64,000 nt of DNA from Peribacillus sp. Bi96 (GCF_918698115.1 NZ_CAKKLV010000025.1:1-64000), one strand, 5' to 3'. Counted from the first letter of the stretch, positions 23,106 through 34,193 are shown. A program made the numbers and translations. Notes: a model not told the origin generated them from the sequence alone.

Positions 23106-23499
23106 CGGCTCAACTCCTTTACTTTATTCGGTATTACAGTATACGGATAAAAAGGAAAAAATATACGGCATTTAACGTAATGGATCGGGGAATTTTTTGT
23201 AGAGCATGCAAACAGGTGAAAGGGAATGGATTGATGTTTCTACCTCTACCAACTGCTTTCATTTATACATTCTATTAATAGATTATTAGATTATCTGGGA
23301 AAAAACTTCTAATTCTTTTACCTATATACCCATATTTTTTTTGTACAGAAACCCTTATTTATTGATAAAATAGATAAAAGTTCTCTTAATGATGGTTATT
23401 TCACAGCATGAGGGGTAGAGGAATATCTCTATATGGAATTTCATAGAGAAGAGAAGATATTAAAGTTTTGCAGTATTTTGCAATGGGCAGGAGGAAAAG
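23106..23499. other. yyaC-mscS divergent intergenic region
   Basis: About 390 bases upstream of two divergent genes. It is AT-rich and must hold both promoters, but I see no clear sigma-A pair and no hairpin. No small gene is apparent. Confidence 0.4.
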
Positions 23500-24336
23500 A
23501 TGGATCGCATTTATGATGACGTTATTAAAGAGATTTTGGATGAAAAAATATGGCTGCTGGTGGGCGAGGGGATTATTAAAATCTTCCTTGTTCTGTTGTT
23601 ATCACGTATTATTATTACAATAGGAAAGACCATTTTAAATAAATTTTTCAAAGCTCGTTTAAGAAGTCCCATACGTGTTTCAGAGCGCAGGGAAACGACA
23701 CTCATTAAGTTGCTTGAAAATATCATTACCTATGTTATCAATTTCATCGCATTGATGATGATTTTGGAAATTTTCGGACTTCACGTAATGCCATTACTTG
23801 CTGGTGCGGGTGTAATCGGTTTGGCCATTGGGTTTGGAGCTCAAAGTTTGGTCAAGGATATAATCACAGGATTTTTCGTGATTTTTGAAGACCAATTCTC
23901 GGTTGGAGATTATATTAAAATCAATAGTTTTGAAGGGGAAGTCATTGAGATTGGGCTTCGTACAACGAAGATCAAAACCAGTGCAGGGGAATTGCACTTC
24001 ATACCTAATGGCAGCATCATTCAAGTTACGAATTACTCCATTTTGAACAGTAAGGCTGTTGTTGATGTGACGATACCTAATGATGGATCTGTGGAGCTTG
24101 CCGAAAAGTTGCTGATTGATCGTTTAAACAGTATGGAAGGCAAATATGAAGCCTTAGTTAATGCACCTGAATTTTTGGGTATCGAAACAATAAGTCCTGA
24201 AGAAATCGTCCTGCGGATTACAGCGGAGACAAAGCCTATGCGCCATGTCGAAATCAGTAGGATATTGAGGAAAGAAATAAGTGCTGCTCTTGATTCAAGT
24301 GGGATTAAATCCACGTATAATGGCAGCGAGTCGTAG
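23500..24336 (+). CDS. MscS-family mechanosensitive ion channel
   Basis: A 278-residue small-conductance mechanosensitive channel. Three N-terminal membrane segments are visible; the pore-lining one is the glycine/alanine-rich LLAGAGVIGLAIGFGAQSLV. It is followed by the beta domain (DQFSVGDYIKI, FIPNG) and a cytoplasmic alpha/beta part. Such channels open under high membrane tension and release solutes. AGGAGG precedes the ATG. The DUF951 gene follows after 20 bp and is likely co-transcribed. Confidence 0.93.
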   Translation: MDRIYDDVIKEILDEKIWLLVGEGIIKIFLVLLLSRIIITIGKTILNKFFKARLRSPIRVSERRETTLIKLLENIITYVINFIALMMILEIFGLHVMPLLAGAGVIGLAIGFGAQSLVKDIITGFFVIFEDQFSVGDYIKINSFEGEVIEIGLRTTKIKTSAGELHFIPNGSIIQVTNYSILNSKAVVDVTIPNDGSVELAEKLLIDRLNSMEGKYEALVNAPEFLGIETISPEEIVLRITAETKPMRHVEISRILRKEISAALDSSGIKSTYNGSES

Positions 24337-24356
24337 AAATTAGGGGGCTCATGGGT

Positions 24357-24554
24357 ATGGAAGAAAAAGAATTTGCGCTTAAGGATATTGTGGAAATGAA
24401 AAAACCACATCCCTGTGGAATAAATAAGTGGAAAATAATTCGACTTGGTATGGATATCCGGATAAAATGTGAAGGCTGCGGTCATAGCGTAATGTTGCCT
24501 CGACGTGAATTCGCGAAGAAAATGAAAAAAGTTCTACAAAAGCATGAGGAGTGA
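24357..24554 (+). CDS. yyzM: DUF951 family protein (YyzM-like)
   Basis: A small protein (65 aa) with EMKKPHPCG, MDIRIKCEGCGHSVMLPR and a basic tail. The two Cys in KCEGCGH plus the earlier HPCG suggest metal or RNA binding, but the function is unknown. Two ATGs are in frame, at 24351 and 24357; AGGGGG at 24342-24347 is better spaced for the second. It sits between mscS and ychF, a common Bacillus arrangement, and its stop overlaps the following terminator stem. Confidence 0.85.
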   Translation: MEEKEFALKDIVEMKKPHPCGINKWKIIRLGMDIRIKCEGCGHSVMLPRREFAKKMKKVLQKHEE

Positions 24555-24570
24555 TCATGCTTTTTTTTTT
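24538..24570 (+). terminator. Terminator after the DUF951 gene
   Basis: AGCATGA pairs with TCATGCT, followed by ten T. The stem includes the end of the coding sequence. Confidence 0.9.
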
Positions 24571-24722
24571 GGAAAGAAACTAGTTTTGCGATCACAATGA
24601 TTTACTTGTCTTTTTAGGAAGCGAAATCTATAATTGGGAAAGGTTTAGGTAATTGGATGGTCTGTTTTTGTGGACCAGTCTTTTTCCATATGTACGAATT
24701 ATCTTGAAGGAGTGAAATATAA

Positions 24723-25823
24723 ATGGCTTTAACAGCTGGTATAGTTGGTTTGCCTAACGTAGGTAAATCCACTTTATTTAATGCAATAACACAGGCAGGT
24801 GCGGAATCTGCCAACTATCCTTTCTGTACGATTGACCCAAACGTCGGGATTGTGGAAGTGCCAGATCATCGTTTACAAAAATTGACTGAATTGGTTCAAC
24901 CAAAAAAGACGGTACCGACAGCATTTGAATTCACGGATATCGCCGGGATTGTAAAAGGAGCGAGCAAAGGAGAAGGATTGGGTAATAAATTCCTTTCCCA
25001 TATCCGTCAAGTGGATGCAATTTGCCAAGTCGTTCGTTGTTTCGCTGACGACAACATTACTCATGTTTCTGGAAAGGTAAATCCAATCGATGATATTGAA
25101 GTCATCAACCTTGAATTGATTCTTGCCGATTTGGAGTCCGTTGACAAACGCATCGACCGTGTCGGAAAAATGGCCAAGCAAAAAGATAAAGGCGCAGTGG
25201 CTGAACATGAAATTCTTGTAGCTTTGAAAGAAGCATTGGAAAATGAAAAACCAGCTCGTTCAGTTGAATTTACTGAAGAACAGCAAAAAATCGTGAAGGG
25301 CATGCATTTGCTTACAGCGAAGCCGACGCTTTATGTGGCAAATGTGAGCGAAGAAGAAGTGGCTAATGCCGACGATAATGAATATGTTCAACAAGTTCGT
25401 GACTATGCTGCGAAGGAAAATGCAGAAGTGATCGTAATTTGTGCCAAAATCGAAGAAGAGATTGCAGAGCTTGAAGGTGAAGAAAAAGAAATGTTCCTTT
25501 CTGAACTTGGCATCGAGGAGTCAGGTCTTGACCAATTGATTCGTGCTTCATATAATCTGCTTGGATTGGCAACATACTTTACAGCTGGGGTACAGGAAGT
25601 GCGCGCTTGGACATTCAGAAAAGGTATGAAAGCCCCTCAATGTGCAGGCGTCATTCACACGGATTTCGAACGTGGTTTCATCCGTGCCGAAACGGTTTCT
25701 TATACCGATTTGCTTGAAGCGGGTAGTCATAGTGCTGCAAAAGAAGCAGGAAAAGTTCGCTTGGAAGGAAAAGAATACATCGTTAACGATGGCGATGTAA
25801 TTCATTTCCGTTTTAACGTTTAA
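24723..25823 (+). CDS. ychF: Redox-regulated ATPase YchF
   Basis: YchF (366 aa) is an Obg-family P-loop protein that prefers ATP and associates with ribosomes. G1 is GLPNVGKSTLFN, the G3 region is FTDIAGIVKGASKGEGLG, and a coiled-coil insert follows. The C-terminal TGS-like domain contains GVIHTDFERGFIRAE. The length matches the family. The ATG follows TTGAAGGAGTG. It has its own terminators on both sides. Confidence 0.97.
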   Translation: MALTAGIVGLPNVGKSTLFNAITQAGAESANYPFCTIDPNVGIVEVPDHRLQKLTELVQPKKTVPTAFEFTDIAGIVKGASKGEGLGNKFLSHIRQVDAICQVVRCFADDNITHVSGKVNPIDDIEVINLELILADLESVDKRIDRVGKMAKQKDKGAVAEHEILVALKEALENEKPARSVEFTEEQQKIVKGMHLLTAKPTLYVANVSEEEVANADDNEYVQQVRDYAAKENAEVIVICAKIEEEIAELEGEEKEMFLSELGIEESGLDQLIRASYNLLGLATYFTAGVQEVRAWTFRKGMKAPQCAGVIHTDFERGFIRAETVSYTDLLEAGSHSAAKEAGKVRLEGKEYIVNDGDVIHFRFNV

Positions 25824-25832
25824 GATGTAAAG

Positions 25833-25860
25833 ACCCTACAGTTCATTTGTAGGGTTTTTT
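25833..25860 (+). terminator. Terminator after ychF
   Basis: ACCCTACA pairs with TGTAGGGT, then TTTTTT. Confidence 0.88.
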
Positions 25861-25910
25861 GATTCTTTAATCACTAGATTTCAATTATTTGTAATAAGTC
25901 AAACCGTTCG

Positions 25911-25939
25911 TTGCAAAGCCTCATTAACTATGCTATAAT
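25911..25939 (+). promoter_or_regulatory. rpsF operon promoter (sigma-A)
   Basis: -35 TTGCAA (25911-25916), a 17-base spacer, and perfect -10 TATAAT (25934-25939). It gives a leader of about 65 bases before rpsF. Confidence 0.85.
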
Positions 25940-25967
25940 TTTATCTTGTGAGTAATTATAAATAATT

Positions 25968-26006
25968 GCTCCTTGCCCAATTGGGCCGCTTAGACCAAAA
26001 GGAGGT
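25968..26006 (+). promoter_or_regulatory. Probable S6:S18 ribosomal leader
   Basis: The rpsF leader contains a hairpin GCCCAATTGGGC followed directly by a CCG element (GGGCCGC). An outer stem can form in which CTCCTT (25969-25974) pairs with AAGGAG (25999-26004), the rpsF Shine-Dalgarno sequence. The known S6:S18 leader motif is a hairpin with a conserved CCG that binds the S6:S18 complex for feedback. The match is by eye to that pattern. Confidence 0.7.
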
Positions 26007-26013
26007 GACAGTG

Positions 26014-26298
26014 ATGAGAAAATACGAAATTATGTATATCATCCGTCCAAACATTGAGGAAGAAGCTAAAAAAGCTTTAGTTGAACGTTTCAACACAATC
26101 CTTTCTGATAATGGTGCGGAAGTAGAAGCAAAAGAATGGGGTAAACGCCGTCTAGCATATGAAATCAATGATTTCCGTGATGGTTACTACATGCTTCTTA
26201 AAGTTAACGCTGAAAGTGCTGCGATTCAAGAATTCGATCGTCTTGCTAAAATCAGTGAAGACATTATTCGCCATATGGCTACTAGAGAAGAAGTATAA
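26014..26298 (+). CDS. rpsF: 30S ribosomal protein S6
   Basis: S6 (94 aa), with [13 protein letters not shown] at the start and the conserved [11 protein letters not shown] core. The ATG at 26014 follows AAAGGAGGTG; the open frame continues upstream through the leader but that part is not coding. It is the first gene of rpsF-ssb-rpsR. S6 pairs with S18 on the 30S platform, and the same pair probably binds the leader. Confidence 0.97.
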   Translation: MRKYEIMYIIRPNIEEEAKKALVERFNTILSDNGAEVEAKEWGKRRLAYEINDFRDGYYMLLKVNAESAAIQEFDRLAKISEDIIRHMATREEV

Positions 26299-26325
26299 TC
26301 CGATATTTAATATAAATTCTAATCT

Positions 26326-26341
26326 TGTTTCACATGAAACA
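26326..26341 (+). promoter_or_regulatory. parS-like palindrome between rpsF and ssb
   Basis: TGTTTCACATGAAACA differs from consensus parS at a single central base (A for G) and lies in the rpsF-ssb gap, about 4.9 kb from the parB site. Whether ParB binds it is unknown; it could also act in mRNA as a hairpin. Confidence 0.55.
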
Positions 26342-26367
26342 AGCTTGAAACTTAGGGGTTGATTCTG

Positions 26368-26898
26368 ATGATGAATCGCGTAGTTTTGGTAGGACGCTTA
26401 ACTAAAGATCCTGAATTACGATATACACCTAATGGAGTCCCCGTAGCTACCTTTACTTTAGCTGTTAACCGTGGTTTTACGAATCAGCAGGGTGAACGTG
26501 AAGCGGATTTCATTAACTGTGTAGTTTGGCGTAAACCGGCAGAAAATGTAGCTAACTTCTTGAAAAAGGGCAGTTTAGCTGGCGTGGATGGACGTGTCCA
26601 AACACGTAATTATGAAGGACAAGACGGCAAACGCGTATATGTGACGGAGATTCTGGCTGAGAGCGTTCAATTCCTTGAACCACGAAGCAGTTCAGCGGGT
26701 GAAAGAAATGAAGGCGGTTCTTACGGTGGGGGTCAAAAAAGTTATAGCAACAATAATAACGGAAATGACAACAATTCGTATGGACAAAATCCTAATCAGA
26801 ATCAACGGAGCAACAACAACTACACTCGTGTAGATGATGATCCATTTGCAAATGACGGCAAGACAATCGACATTTCAGATGACGATCTTCCGTTTTAA
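26368..26898 (+). CDS. ssb: Single-stranded DNA-binding protein SsbA
   Basis: SSB (176 aa) coats single-stranded DNA and recruits partners through its tail. The OB fold begins [19 protein letters not shown] and includes [15 protein letters not shown]. It is followed by a Gly/Asn/Gln-rich linker (about residues 105-155) and the acidic tip DISDDDLPF. The frame extends to 26359, but AGGGG at 26354-26358 fits the ATG at 26368; the next codon is also ATG. It lies between rpsF and rpsR as in B. subtilis. Confidence 0.97.
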   Translation: MMNRVVLVGRLTKDPELRYTPNGVPVATFTLAVNRGFTNQQGEREADFINCVVWRKPAENVANFLKKGSLAGVDGRVQTRNYEGQDGKRVYVTEILAESVQFLEPRSSSAGERNEGGSYGGGQKSYSNNNNGNDNNSYGQNPNQNQRSNNNYTRVDDDPFANDGKTIDISDDDLPF

Positions 26899-26945
26899 AC
26901 AGCCGTTTAAAATGAAAATTTAAAAAGCAGGGAGGGAAATTTATT

Positions 26946-27185
26946 ATGGCAATGGGTGGACGTAAAGGACGCGGTAAGCGTAAAAAGGTTTGTTATTTCA
27001 CATCTAACGGAATCACTAAAATTGATTACAAAGATGTAGATCTTCTTAAAAAATTCGTCTCAGAACGCGGTAAAATTTTACCACGTCGTGTAACTGGTAC
27101 AAGCGCTAAATATCAACGTAGATTAACGATTGCTATTAAACGCTCACGTACTATGGCATTACTACCATATGTATCTGGTGAATAA
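26946..27185 (+). CDS. rpsR: 30S ribosomal protein S18
   Basis: S18 (79 aa), very basic, with [16 protein letters not shown], then the conserved core [18 protein letters not shown] and ALLPYV at the end. The single Cys in KKVCYF is not part of a full CxxC zinc set, so this is a zinc-independent form. GGGAGGG precedes the ATG. It is the last gene of the operon. Confidence 0.97.
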   Translation: MAMGGRKGRGKRKKVCYFTSNGITKIDYKDVDLLKKFVSERGKILPRRVTGTSAKYQRRLTIAIKRSRTMALLPYVSGE

Positions 27186-27191
27186 TAAATT

Positions 27192-27228
27192 GGCACATTG
27201 AGGAGTTATCCTTTATGTGCCTTTTTTA
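27192..27228 (+). terminator. Terminator after rpsR
   Basis: GGCACAT and GAGGA pair with TCCTT and ATGTGCC, followed by TTTTTT. Confidence 0.88.
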
Positions 27229-27253
27229 TTAGATATGTTCTTGTTCCTGAAAT

Positions 27254-27277
27254 CCGCAAAAATGCGGTTTTTTTTTA
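27254..27277 (+). terminator. Second terminator after rpsR
   Basis: CCGCA pairs with TGCGG around AAAA, followed by nine T. It backs up the preceding hairpin. Confidence 0.75.
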
Positions 27278-27433
27278 TAAAGAATATTCCTTGTTAAAAG
27301 GAGATTTTTCATCGAAAAAATAATCATATTTTGAAAAAAGATTGTGATGTTTGAAATATCCTAGCCGTAACGGATACAATATAAAGATGAAGATAAGACA
27401 TTCATATTAATAACAGGGGGGTGAAAAAAATAG

Positions 27434-28381
27434 ATGAATAGCGGGAGACGAATTGCGGAGGGCGGAGCCCTTTTGGCACTATATTGCATTTTATTGTTCA
27501 TCACCATTCATGTCCCGATAGTGGGTATCATCACTCTTTTCTTTTTACCCATTCCTTTCATTCTGGTCACAATCAAACAAAAGTTATCGTGGAGCCTTGG
27601 TTACCTATTTATTGCATCGCTATTGACGATCCTCATCGCGACGATATTGTCTGTTCCCTTGACCTTACTTATGGGAGCAACGGGTATTGCGATCGGCTAT
27701 TTTTTGAAAAAAGACAAACCGATGGCACCTATGTTCATAGGCGCAGTCCTTGTCTTTCTTGGAGGCACTTTAGTAATATATGCAGCTTCAGTATTAATAA
27801 CGGATGTTAATTACATAGAAGAATCGATGGTCATGGTCAAGGAGTCTTTTGATCATTCAGTGGGCATCATGGAATCTTTTGGACAGGAACCGACAGAACA
27901 AGTCAAAAAGCGTTTGTATGAATCGATCGATATGTTGAACACGCTAATGCCAAGTTTATTTGTGCTGATGTCCGTCATCATGGTGTTATTGATTTTCTTG
28001 GCTGCGCACCCCATTTTGAAGAGGTTCAGTGAAAAGACGTTAAAATGGCCTCATTTTCGAGATCTTCGACTCCCGAAAAGCCTTTTATGGTATTATTTAA
28101 TTACGATGCTTCTTGCCCTATTTGTGAATACGGATAAGAACAGTTTTGTATATATGGCCATAACGAACCTATTTTTCATTCTGCAGTTCTTCATATTATT
28201 ACAAGGATATTCTCTGATTTTTTATTTCGCTCATGTGAAGTCATGGGCTAAGGCCATACCTGTTTCAATCTTGGTTGTTTCCTTGCTGCTGCCGCTTCCG
28301 ATTATCACTACGGTCATACGATTTTTAGGTATTATAGATTTAGGCTTTCCTTTTAGGGAGAAAATCAAGAAGAGGGATTAG
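27434..28381 (+). CDS. yybS: YybS family membrane protein (DUF2232)
   Basis: A 315-residue integral membrane protein with about eight hydrophobic segments and a polar loop near residues 130-170. It matches the YybS/DUF2232 family, found upstream of gdpP in Bacillus; its molecular role is not established. GGGGGGTGA precedes the ATG by about ten bases. gdpP starts 36 bp downstream, so co-transcription is likely. An in-frame start other than this one is not favoured. Confidence 0.88.
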   Translation: MNSGRRIAEGGALLALYCILLFITIHVPIVGIITLFFLPIPFILVTIKQKLSWSLGYLFIASLLTILIATILSVPLTLLMGATGIAIGYFLKKDKPMAPMFIGAVLVFLGGTLVIYAASVLITDVNYIEESMVMVKESFDHSVGIMESFGQEPTEQVKKRLYESIDMLNTLMPSLFVLMSVIMVLLIFLAAHPILKRFSEKTLKWPHFRDLRLPKSLLWYYLITMLLALFVNTDKNSFVYMAITNLFFILQFFILLQGYSLIFYFAHVKSWAKAIPVSILVVSLLLPLPIITTVIRFLGIIDLGFPFREKIKKRD

Positions 28382-28417
28382 CCTTTTGTAAAACAGATGC
28401 TTTTAGGAGCTGAAACT

Positions 28418-30388
28418 ATGCCATCTTATTTGAAAGAATACTCGATTAAGTCCCCTTTGTATGGGATGCTGGCCGCCGGCGTGTTACTTTTGGGCGTGCT
28501 GGCTTATTATAATTGGGTTATTGCACTTATTGGACTGCTGATTCTTGCTGGTTTATTTTATTTAACATTAAGAATGGAAGAAAAAAAACAACGTAAGACA
28601 GAAGAGTATATAACGACTTTATCCTACCGTTTAAAGAAGGTTGGCGAGGAAGCGTTATTGGAGATGCCAATTGGGATCATGCTCTTTAATGAAGATTATT
28701 ACATTGAATGGACCAATCCATTCCTGGCTTCATGTTTTAGTGAAGATTCCTTGGCGGGAAGATCGCTTTACGATGTCGCAGACTCGATTGTTCCGTTAAT
28801 TAAGCAAGAGATTGAGACAGAGACACTTACGCTTCATGATAGGAAATTCAAAGTGGTCCATAAGCGAGAGGAAAGACTCCTTTACTTTTTCGATGTGACG
28901 GAGCAAGTGGAAATTGAGAAGTTATATGAAGATGAGCGGACGGCAATTGCAATCATTCTCCTTGATAATTATGATGATTTGACACAAGGGATGGATGATC
29001 AGCGTAAGAGCAGCATTAATAGCCTGGTTACCTCACTTCTTGATAAATGGGCAAGAGATAATGGTGTATTCTTTAAACGGGTTTCGTCGGAACGATTCAT
29101 TGCGGTATTTAATGAACACATCCTTCATCAACTTGAGAAGGGGAAATTCTCGATTTTGGATGAAATCAGGGAAACGGCGGCCAAGCAAAATGTACCGTTG
29201 ACTTTGAGCATTGGAGTTGGCTCGGCCGTATCGTCCTTACCAGAATTGGGGACGCTTGCACAGTCAAGCCTGGATCTAGCTTTGGGACGGGGCGGTGATC
29301 AGGTAGCCATAAAGCAAGCGAATGGAAAAGTGAAATTCTATGGCGGTAAAACCAATCCTATGGAAAAACGCACGAGGGTACGTGCACGTGTGATTTCCCA
29401 TGCATTGAAGGATATAGTCCTTGATAGCGATAAAGTCATTGTCATGGGCCATAAAAACCCGGATATGGATGCAATCGGTTCGGCAATTGGCATCTTGAAA
29501 GTTGCCCAAATGAATGAACGGGAAGGCTATATTGTCATTAACACCCAGCAGCTTGATAGCAGTGTCCTTCGGTTAATGGAGGAAATCAAGAATAAAGAAG
29601 AACTGCATGCCCGGTTTATAACACCTGATGATGCATTTGAAATGATTACGGATGAGACCTTGCTGGTTGTAGTCGATACACATAAACCTTCGATGGTCAT
29701 TGAAGAGCGGTTATTGAATCGGATCGATAAGGTTGTAGTCATTGACCATCATCGCCGAGGTGAAGAGTTCATCAAAAACTCATTGCTTGTCTATATGGAA
29801 CCATATGCATCTTCAACAGCAGAACTTGTAACCGAACTGCTTGAATATCAGCCAAAACGCTCAAAAATTGATATGCTGGAAGCTACCTCGCTTCTTGCCG
29901 GTATCATAGTTGATACGAAAAGCTTCACATTAAGAACGGGTTCACGTACTTTTGATGCAGCCTCTTACTTAAGGGCACATGGAGCGGATACGGTACTTGT
30001 CCAGAAATTCTTAAAAGAAGACGTGGACACTTATATTAAACGATCGAAGCTCATTGAAGAAGTTATCTTTTATAAAAAGGGAATTGCCATTGCCTCGGCA
30101 AAAACCGATCAGATCCACAATCAGGTGCTCATTGCTCAGGCTGCAGACACGCTTTTGACCATGGATGGCGTTGTTGCTTCATTCGTAATGGCTAAGCGAT
30201 CGGATGATACAGTAGGCATAAGTGCGCGTTCTCTCGGCGATATCAATGTACAGGTGATCATGGAAATGTTGAATGGAGGCGGACATTTAACAAATGCCGC
30301 TACACAGCAAGTATGTTCCATTGGTGAAGCTGAAAGTCGATTAAAAGCAGCGATAGATGAATATTTAGAAGGGGGACAAAAAGAATGA
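28418..30388 (+). CDS. gdpP: Cyclic-di-AMP phosphodiesterase GdpP
   Basis: GdpP (656 aa from the ATG at 28418, which follows TTAGGAG) degrades c-di-AMP, a second messenger controlling potassium, osmotic balance and cell wall strength. Two N-terminal membrane helices precede a PAS-like domain ([17 protein letters not shown]). A degenerate GGDEF domain follows, and then the DHH/DHHA1 phosphodiesterase. The catalytic motifs are [10 protein letters not shown] at about residue 349 and the DHH triplet in [12 protein letters not shown] at about 443. An upstream ATG at 28397 overlaps the ribosome-binding site. It overlaps rplI by ATGA. Confidence 0.95.
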   Translation: MPSYLKEYSIKSPLYGMLAAGVLLLGVLAYYNWVIALIGLLILAGLFYLTLRMEEKKQRKTEEYITTLSYRLKKVGEEALLEMPIGIMLFNEDYYIEWTNPFLASCFSEDSLAGRSLYDVADSIVPLIKQEIETETLTLHDRKFKVVHKREERLLYFFDVTEQVEIEKLYEDERTAIAIILLDNYDDLTQGMDDQRKSSINSLVTSLLDKWARDNGVFFKRVSSERFIAVFNEHILHQLEKGKFSILDEIRETAAKQNVPLTLSIGVGSAVSSLPELGTLAQSSLDLALGRGGDQVAIKQANGKVKFYGGKTNPMEKRTRVRARVISHALKDIVLDSDKVIVMGHKNPDMDAIGSAIGILKVAQMNEREGYIVINTQQLDSSVLRLMEEIKNKEELHARFITPDDAFEMITDETLLVVVDTHKPSMVIEERLLNRIDKVVVIDHHRRGEEFIKNSLLVYMEPYASSTAELVTELLEYQPKRSKIDMLEATSLLAGIIVDTKSFTLRTGSRTFDAASYLRAHGADTVLVQKFLKEDVDTYIKRSKLIEEVIFYKKGIAIASAKTDQIHNQVLIAQAADTLLTMDGVVASFVMAKRSDDTVGISARSLGDINVQVIMEMLNGGGHLTNAATQQVCSIGEAESRLKAAIDEYLEGGQKE

Positions 30389-30834
30389 GAGTAATATTTC
30401 TTAAAGACGTTAAAGGTAAAGGAAAAAAAGGGGAAGTTAAAAATGTTGCAGATGGATATGCACATAATTTCCTGATTAAACAAGGATTGGCCGTTGAAGC
30501 AAATAATACAAATGTAAAAACGTTGGAAGCTCAGAAAAATAAAGAACAATCACTTGCTGCAGAAGAACTGCAACATGCAGAAGAATTGAAAGTGCAATTG
30601 GAGAAATTAACAGTTGAACTATCTGCTAAAGCCGGTGAGGGCGGGCGTTTATTTGGTTCCATCACGACTAAACAAATTGCATCAGAGCTTCAGAAAAAAC
30701 ATGATATCAAGATTGATAAACGGAAAATGGAGCTTGCTGACGGTATCCGTTCTTTAGGGCATACCAAACTGCCTGTCAAGCTTCATCCTGAAGTCACTGC
30801 GGCACTGACTGTGCATGTGAAAGAAATTAACTAA
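30385..30834 (+). CDS. rplI: 50S ribosomal protein L9
   Basis: L9 (149 aa), with the N-terminal [18 protein letters not shown] domain, a long connecting helix (about residues 42-75) and a C-terminal RNA-binding domain beginning [13 protein letters not shown]. The family length fits. The start overlaps the gdpP stop as ATGA, so its translation is probably coupled to gdpP, a conserved Firmicutes arrangement. Confidence 0.97.
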   Translation: MRVIFLKDVKGKGKKGEVKNVADGYAHNFLIKQGLAVEANNTNVKTLEAQKNKEQSLAAEELQHAEELKVQLEKLTVELSAKAGEGGRLFGSITTKQIASELQKKHDIKIDKRKMELADGIRSLGHTKLPVKLHPEVTAALTVHVKEIN

Positions 30835-30983
30835 TTTTAGTTGTTTCATATCTGTGAAAAATTGATAAAATAGAGATAGACGAAAAATGTGATTGGGCAT
30901 GTTGTCCTTTCACTTTTTTCTTTTTAACTAGAAACTTATTAATAAGCAAAAAGGTATCCTCTTAGAATGGGAGGTTTTAAGAT

Positions 30984-32348
30984 ATGATAGAACAATTTCA
31001 GGATAGGATTCCCCCTCAAAATATAGAAGCGGAACAAGCCGTATTAGGTGCCATTTTTCTTGAGCCCTCTTCATTGACTGTTACTTCGGAGGTTTTGATT
31101 CCGGAGGATTTTTACAGAAGCTCACATCAGAAAATCTTTAATGTGATGATCAAATTAAATGATGAAGGTAAAGCTGTCGATTTAATTACGGTGACAGAAG
31201 AACTGGCTGCCGCAAAGAACCTTGAAGAAGTTGGCGGGGTATCATATTTAAGTGAGTTGGCTGGATCTGTTCCTACCGCGGCCAATGTTGAATATTATGC
31301 TCGCATCGTCGAGGAGAAGTCATTGCTTCGTCGTTTGATCAGGACTGCAACCAATATTGCTCAGGAAGGGTATAGCCGCGAGGACGAGGTCGAGGAGCTG
31401 CTCGGGGAAGCAGAAAAAACGATCATGGAAGTGGCCCAGCGTAAGAATTCCGGGGCTTTTCAAAATATTAAGGACGTATTGGTCCGGACATACGATAACA
31501 TAGAGGTTTTAACTACCCGTCAAGGTGATGTCACAGGAATCCCGACCGGATTTGCTGAACTCGATCGAATGACTGCGGGTTTCCAACGTAATGATCTCAT
31601 CATAGTTGGTGCACGTCCCTCGGTAGGTAAAACCGCTTTTGCGCTGAATATCGCTCAAAACGTTGCGACCAAAACGGAAGAGAATGTAGCGATTTTCAGT
31701 CTTGAGATGGGTGCAGAGCAGCTCGTTATGCGTATGCTCTGTGCTGAAGGAAATATTAACGCCCAGAATTTACGGACAGGTTCCTTAACAGATGAGGATT
31801 GGCGCAAACTGACGATGGCGATGGGAAGCTTGTCCAATGCCGGCATTTATATAGATGATACGCCAGGAGTGCGGATTGGTGAGATCCGTTCAAAATGCCG
31901 CCGTTTGAAACAGGAACATGGCCTTGGCATGATCTTGATCGATTACTTGCAGTTGATTCAAGGCGATGGCCGTTCAGGCGATAATCGTCAGCAAGAGGTT
32001 TCCGAGATTTCACGCTCACTCAAAGCGTTGGCTCGTGAACTTGAAGTGCCTGTCATAGCCCTTTCCCAGTTATCCAGGGGAGTGGAGCAACGCCAGGATA
32101 AGCGCCCGATGATGTCTGATATCCGGGAATCAGGAAGTATTGAGCAAGATGCTGATATTGTGGCATTCCTATATCGTGATGATTATTATGATAAAGAATC
32201 CGAGAATAAAAATATCATTGAAATTATTATTGCGAAACAGCGTAATGGTCCTGTAGGAACAGTTTCGCTTGCATTCGTAAAAGAATACAATAAATTCGTT
32301 AACCTGGAACGGCGCTTCGATGATGATTCGATGTCTCCCGGGGCGTAG
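30984..32348 (+). CDS. dnaC: Replicative DNA helicase (DnaB family, DnaC in Bacillus)
   Basis: The hexameric 5'-3' helicase of the replication fork (454 aa). The N-terminal DnaB domain begins RIPPQNIEAEQAVLG. The RecA-like motor has Walker A GARPSVGKTAFALN, Walker B MILIDYLQLI, and the ALSQLSRGVEQR and RESGSIEQDAD motifs. It is loaded at oriC by DnaA, DnaD, DnaB and DnaI. GGGAGG precedes the ATG. It lies between rplI and purA, as in B. subtilis. Confidence 0.97.
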   Translation: MIEQFQDRIPPQNIEAEQAVLGAIFLEPSSLTVTSEVLIPEDFYRSSHQKIFNVMIKLNDEGKAVDLITVTEELAAAKNLEEVGGVSYLSELAGSVPTAANVEYYARIVEEKSLLRRLIRTATNIAQEGYSREDEVEELLGEAEKTIMEVAQRKNSGAFQNIKDVLVRTYDNIEVLTTRQGDVTGIPTGFAELDRMTAGFQRNDLIIVGARPSVGKTAFALNIAQNVATKTEENVAIFSLEMGAEQLVMRMLCAEGNINAQNLRTGSLTDEDWRKLTMAMGSLSNAGIYIDDTPGVRIGEIRSKCRRLKQEHGLGMILIDYLQLIQGDGRSGDNRQQEVSEISRSLKALARELEVPVIALSQLSRGVEQRQDKRPMMSDIRESGSIEQDADIVAFLYRDDYYDKESENKNIIEIIIAKQRNGPVGTVSLAFVKEYNKFVNLERRFDDDSMSPGA

Positions 32349-32349
32349 G

Positions 32350-32390
32350 GAACAGCCTGCCATTCATGCAATGGCGGGCTGTTCTTATTT
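32350..32390 (+). terminator. Terminator after dnaC
   Basis: A 15-base stem, GAACAGCCTGCCATT against AATGGCGGGCTGTTC with one mispair, followed by TTATTTT. Confidence 0.82.
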
Positions 32391-32497
32391 TGAAAAAAAG
32401 CAACGGACATTGATAATAATATAAGAAACGCAAGGGTAGAATAAAGATTGACAATCCAAATCCAATTTAAAAAACGAAAATAATTCACACCTTTGAT

Positions 32498-32541
32498 ATT
32501 TACGAACAAATTATTTTTTAAAATGTGTAATGTTCGGATTT
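32498..32541. promoter_or_regulatory. Paired PurR operator upstream of purA
   Basis: A PurBox in reverse orientation lies at 32529-32541 (complement AAATCCGAACATT, fitting AWWWCCGAACWWT fully). A weaker forward box lies at 32498-32510 (ATTTACGAACAAA). They are divergent-facing and about 18 bases apart. PurR of Bacillus binds such inverted PurBox pairs and represses purine genes, including purA, until PRPP rises. Confidence 0.75.
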
Positions 32542-32545
32542 TGTA

Positions 32546-32575
32546 TTGACTTCCACTTTGGATTATTGATAAAAT
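32546..32575 (+). promoter_or_regulatory. purA promoter (sigma-A)
   Basis: -35 TTGACT (32546-32551), an 18-base spacer, and -10 TAAAAT (32570-32575). It abuts the PurBox pair, so bound PurR would block it. Confidence 0.78.
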
Positions 32576-32590
32576 AGGTTTGTTTGATAA

Positions 32591-33934
<1,344 letters not shown>

Positions 33935-33940
33935 TTCATG

Positions 33941-33979
33941 AAAAAGAAGCTGGCTTTTTTTCTGCCGGCTTCTTCTTTC
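33941..33979 (+). terminator. Terminator after purA
   Basis: AAGAAGC and GGC pair with GCC and GCTTCTT around a T-rich loop, followed by a pyrimidine-rich TCTTTCTTT tail. Confidence 0.75.
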
Positions 33980-34193
33980 TTTATTAGGATGCACACATCC
34001 TCAAATCAGCCGGAATTACCATATTAATGGTTGGAACAGTATTGGAGAAGGAAAAAGATAAGAAAAAATTAATTTTATTTTAAAAAACTATTGCCTAAAC
34101 TATATTAATCATGATATTATAAAAAGCGTCGTCACAATAGAACATGTACGACGAAGTAAAGTTTACATCTTGCAAAGTGACATTTCATAGTAA

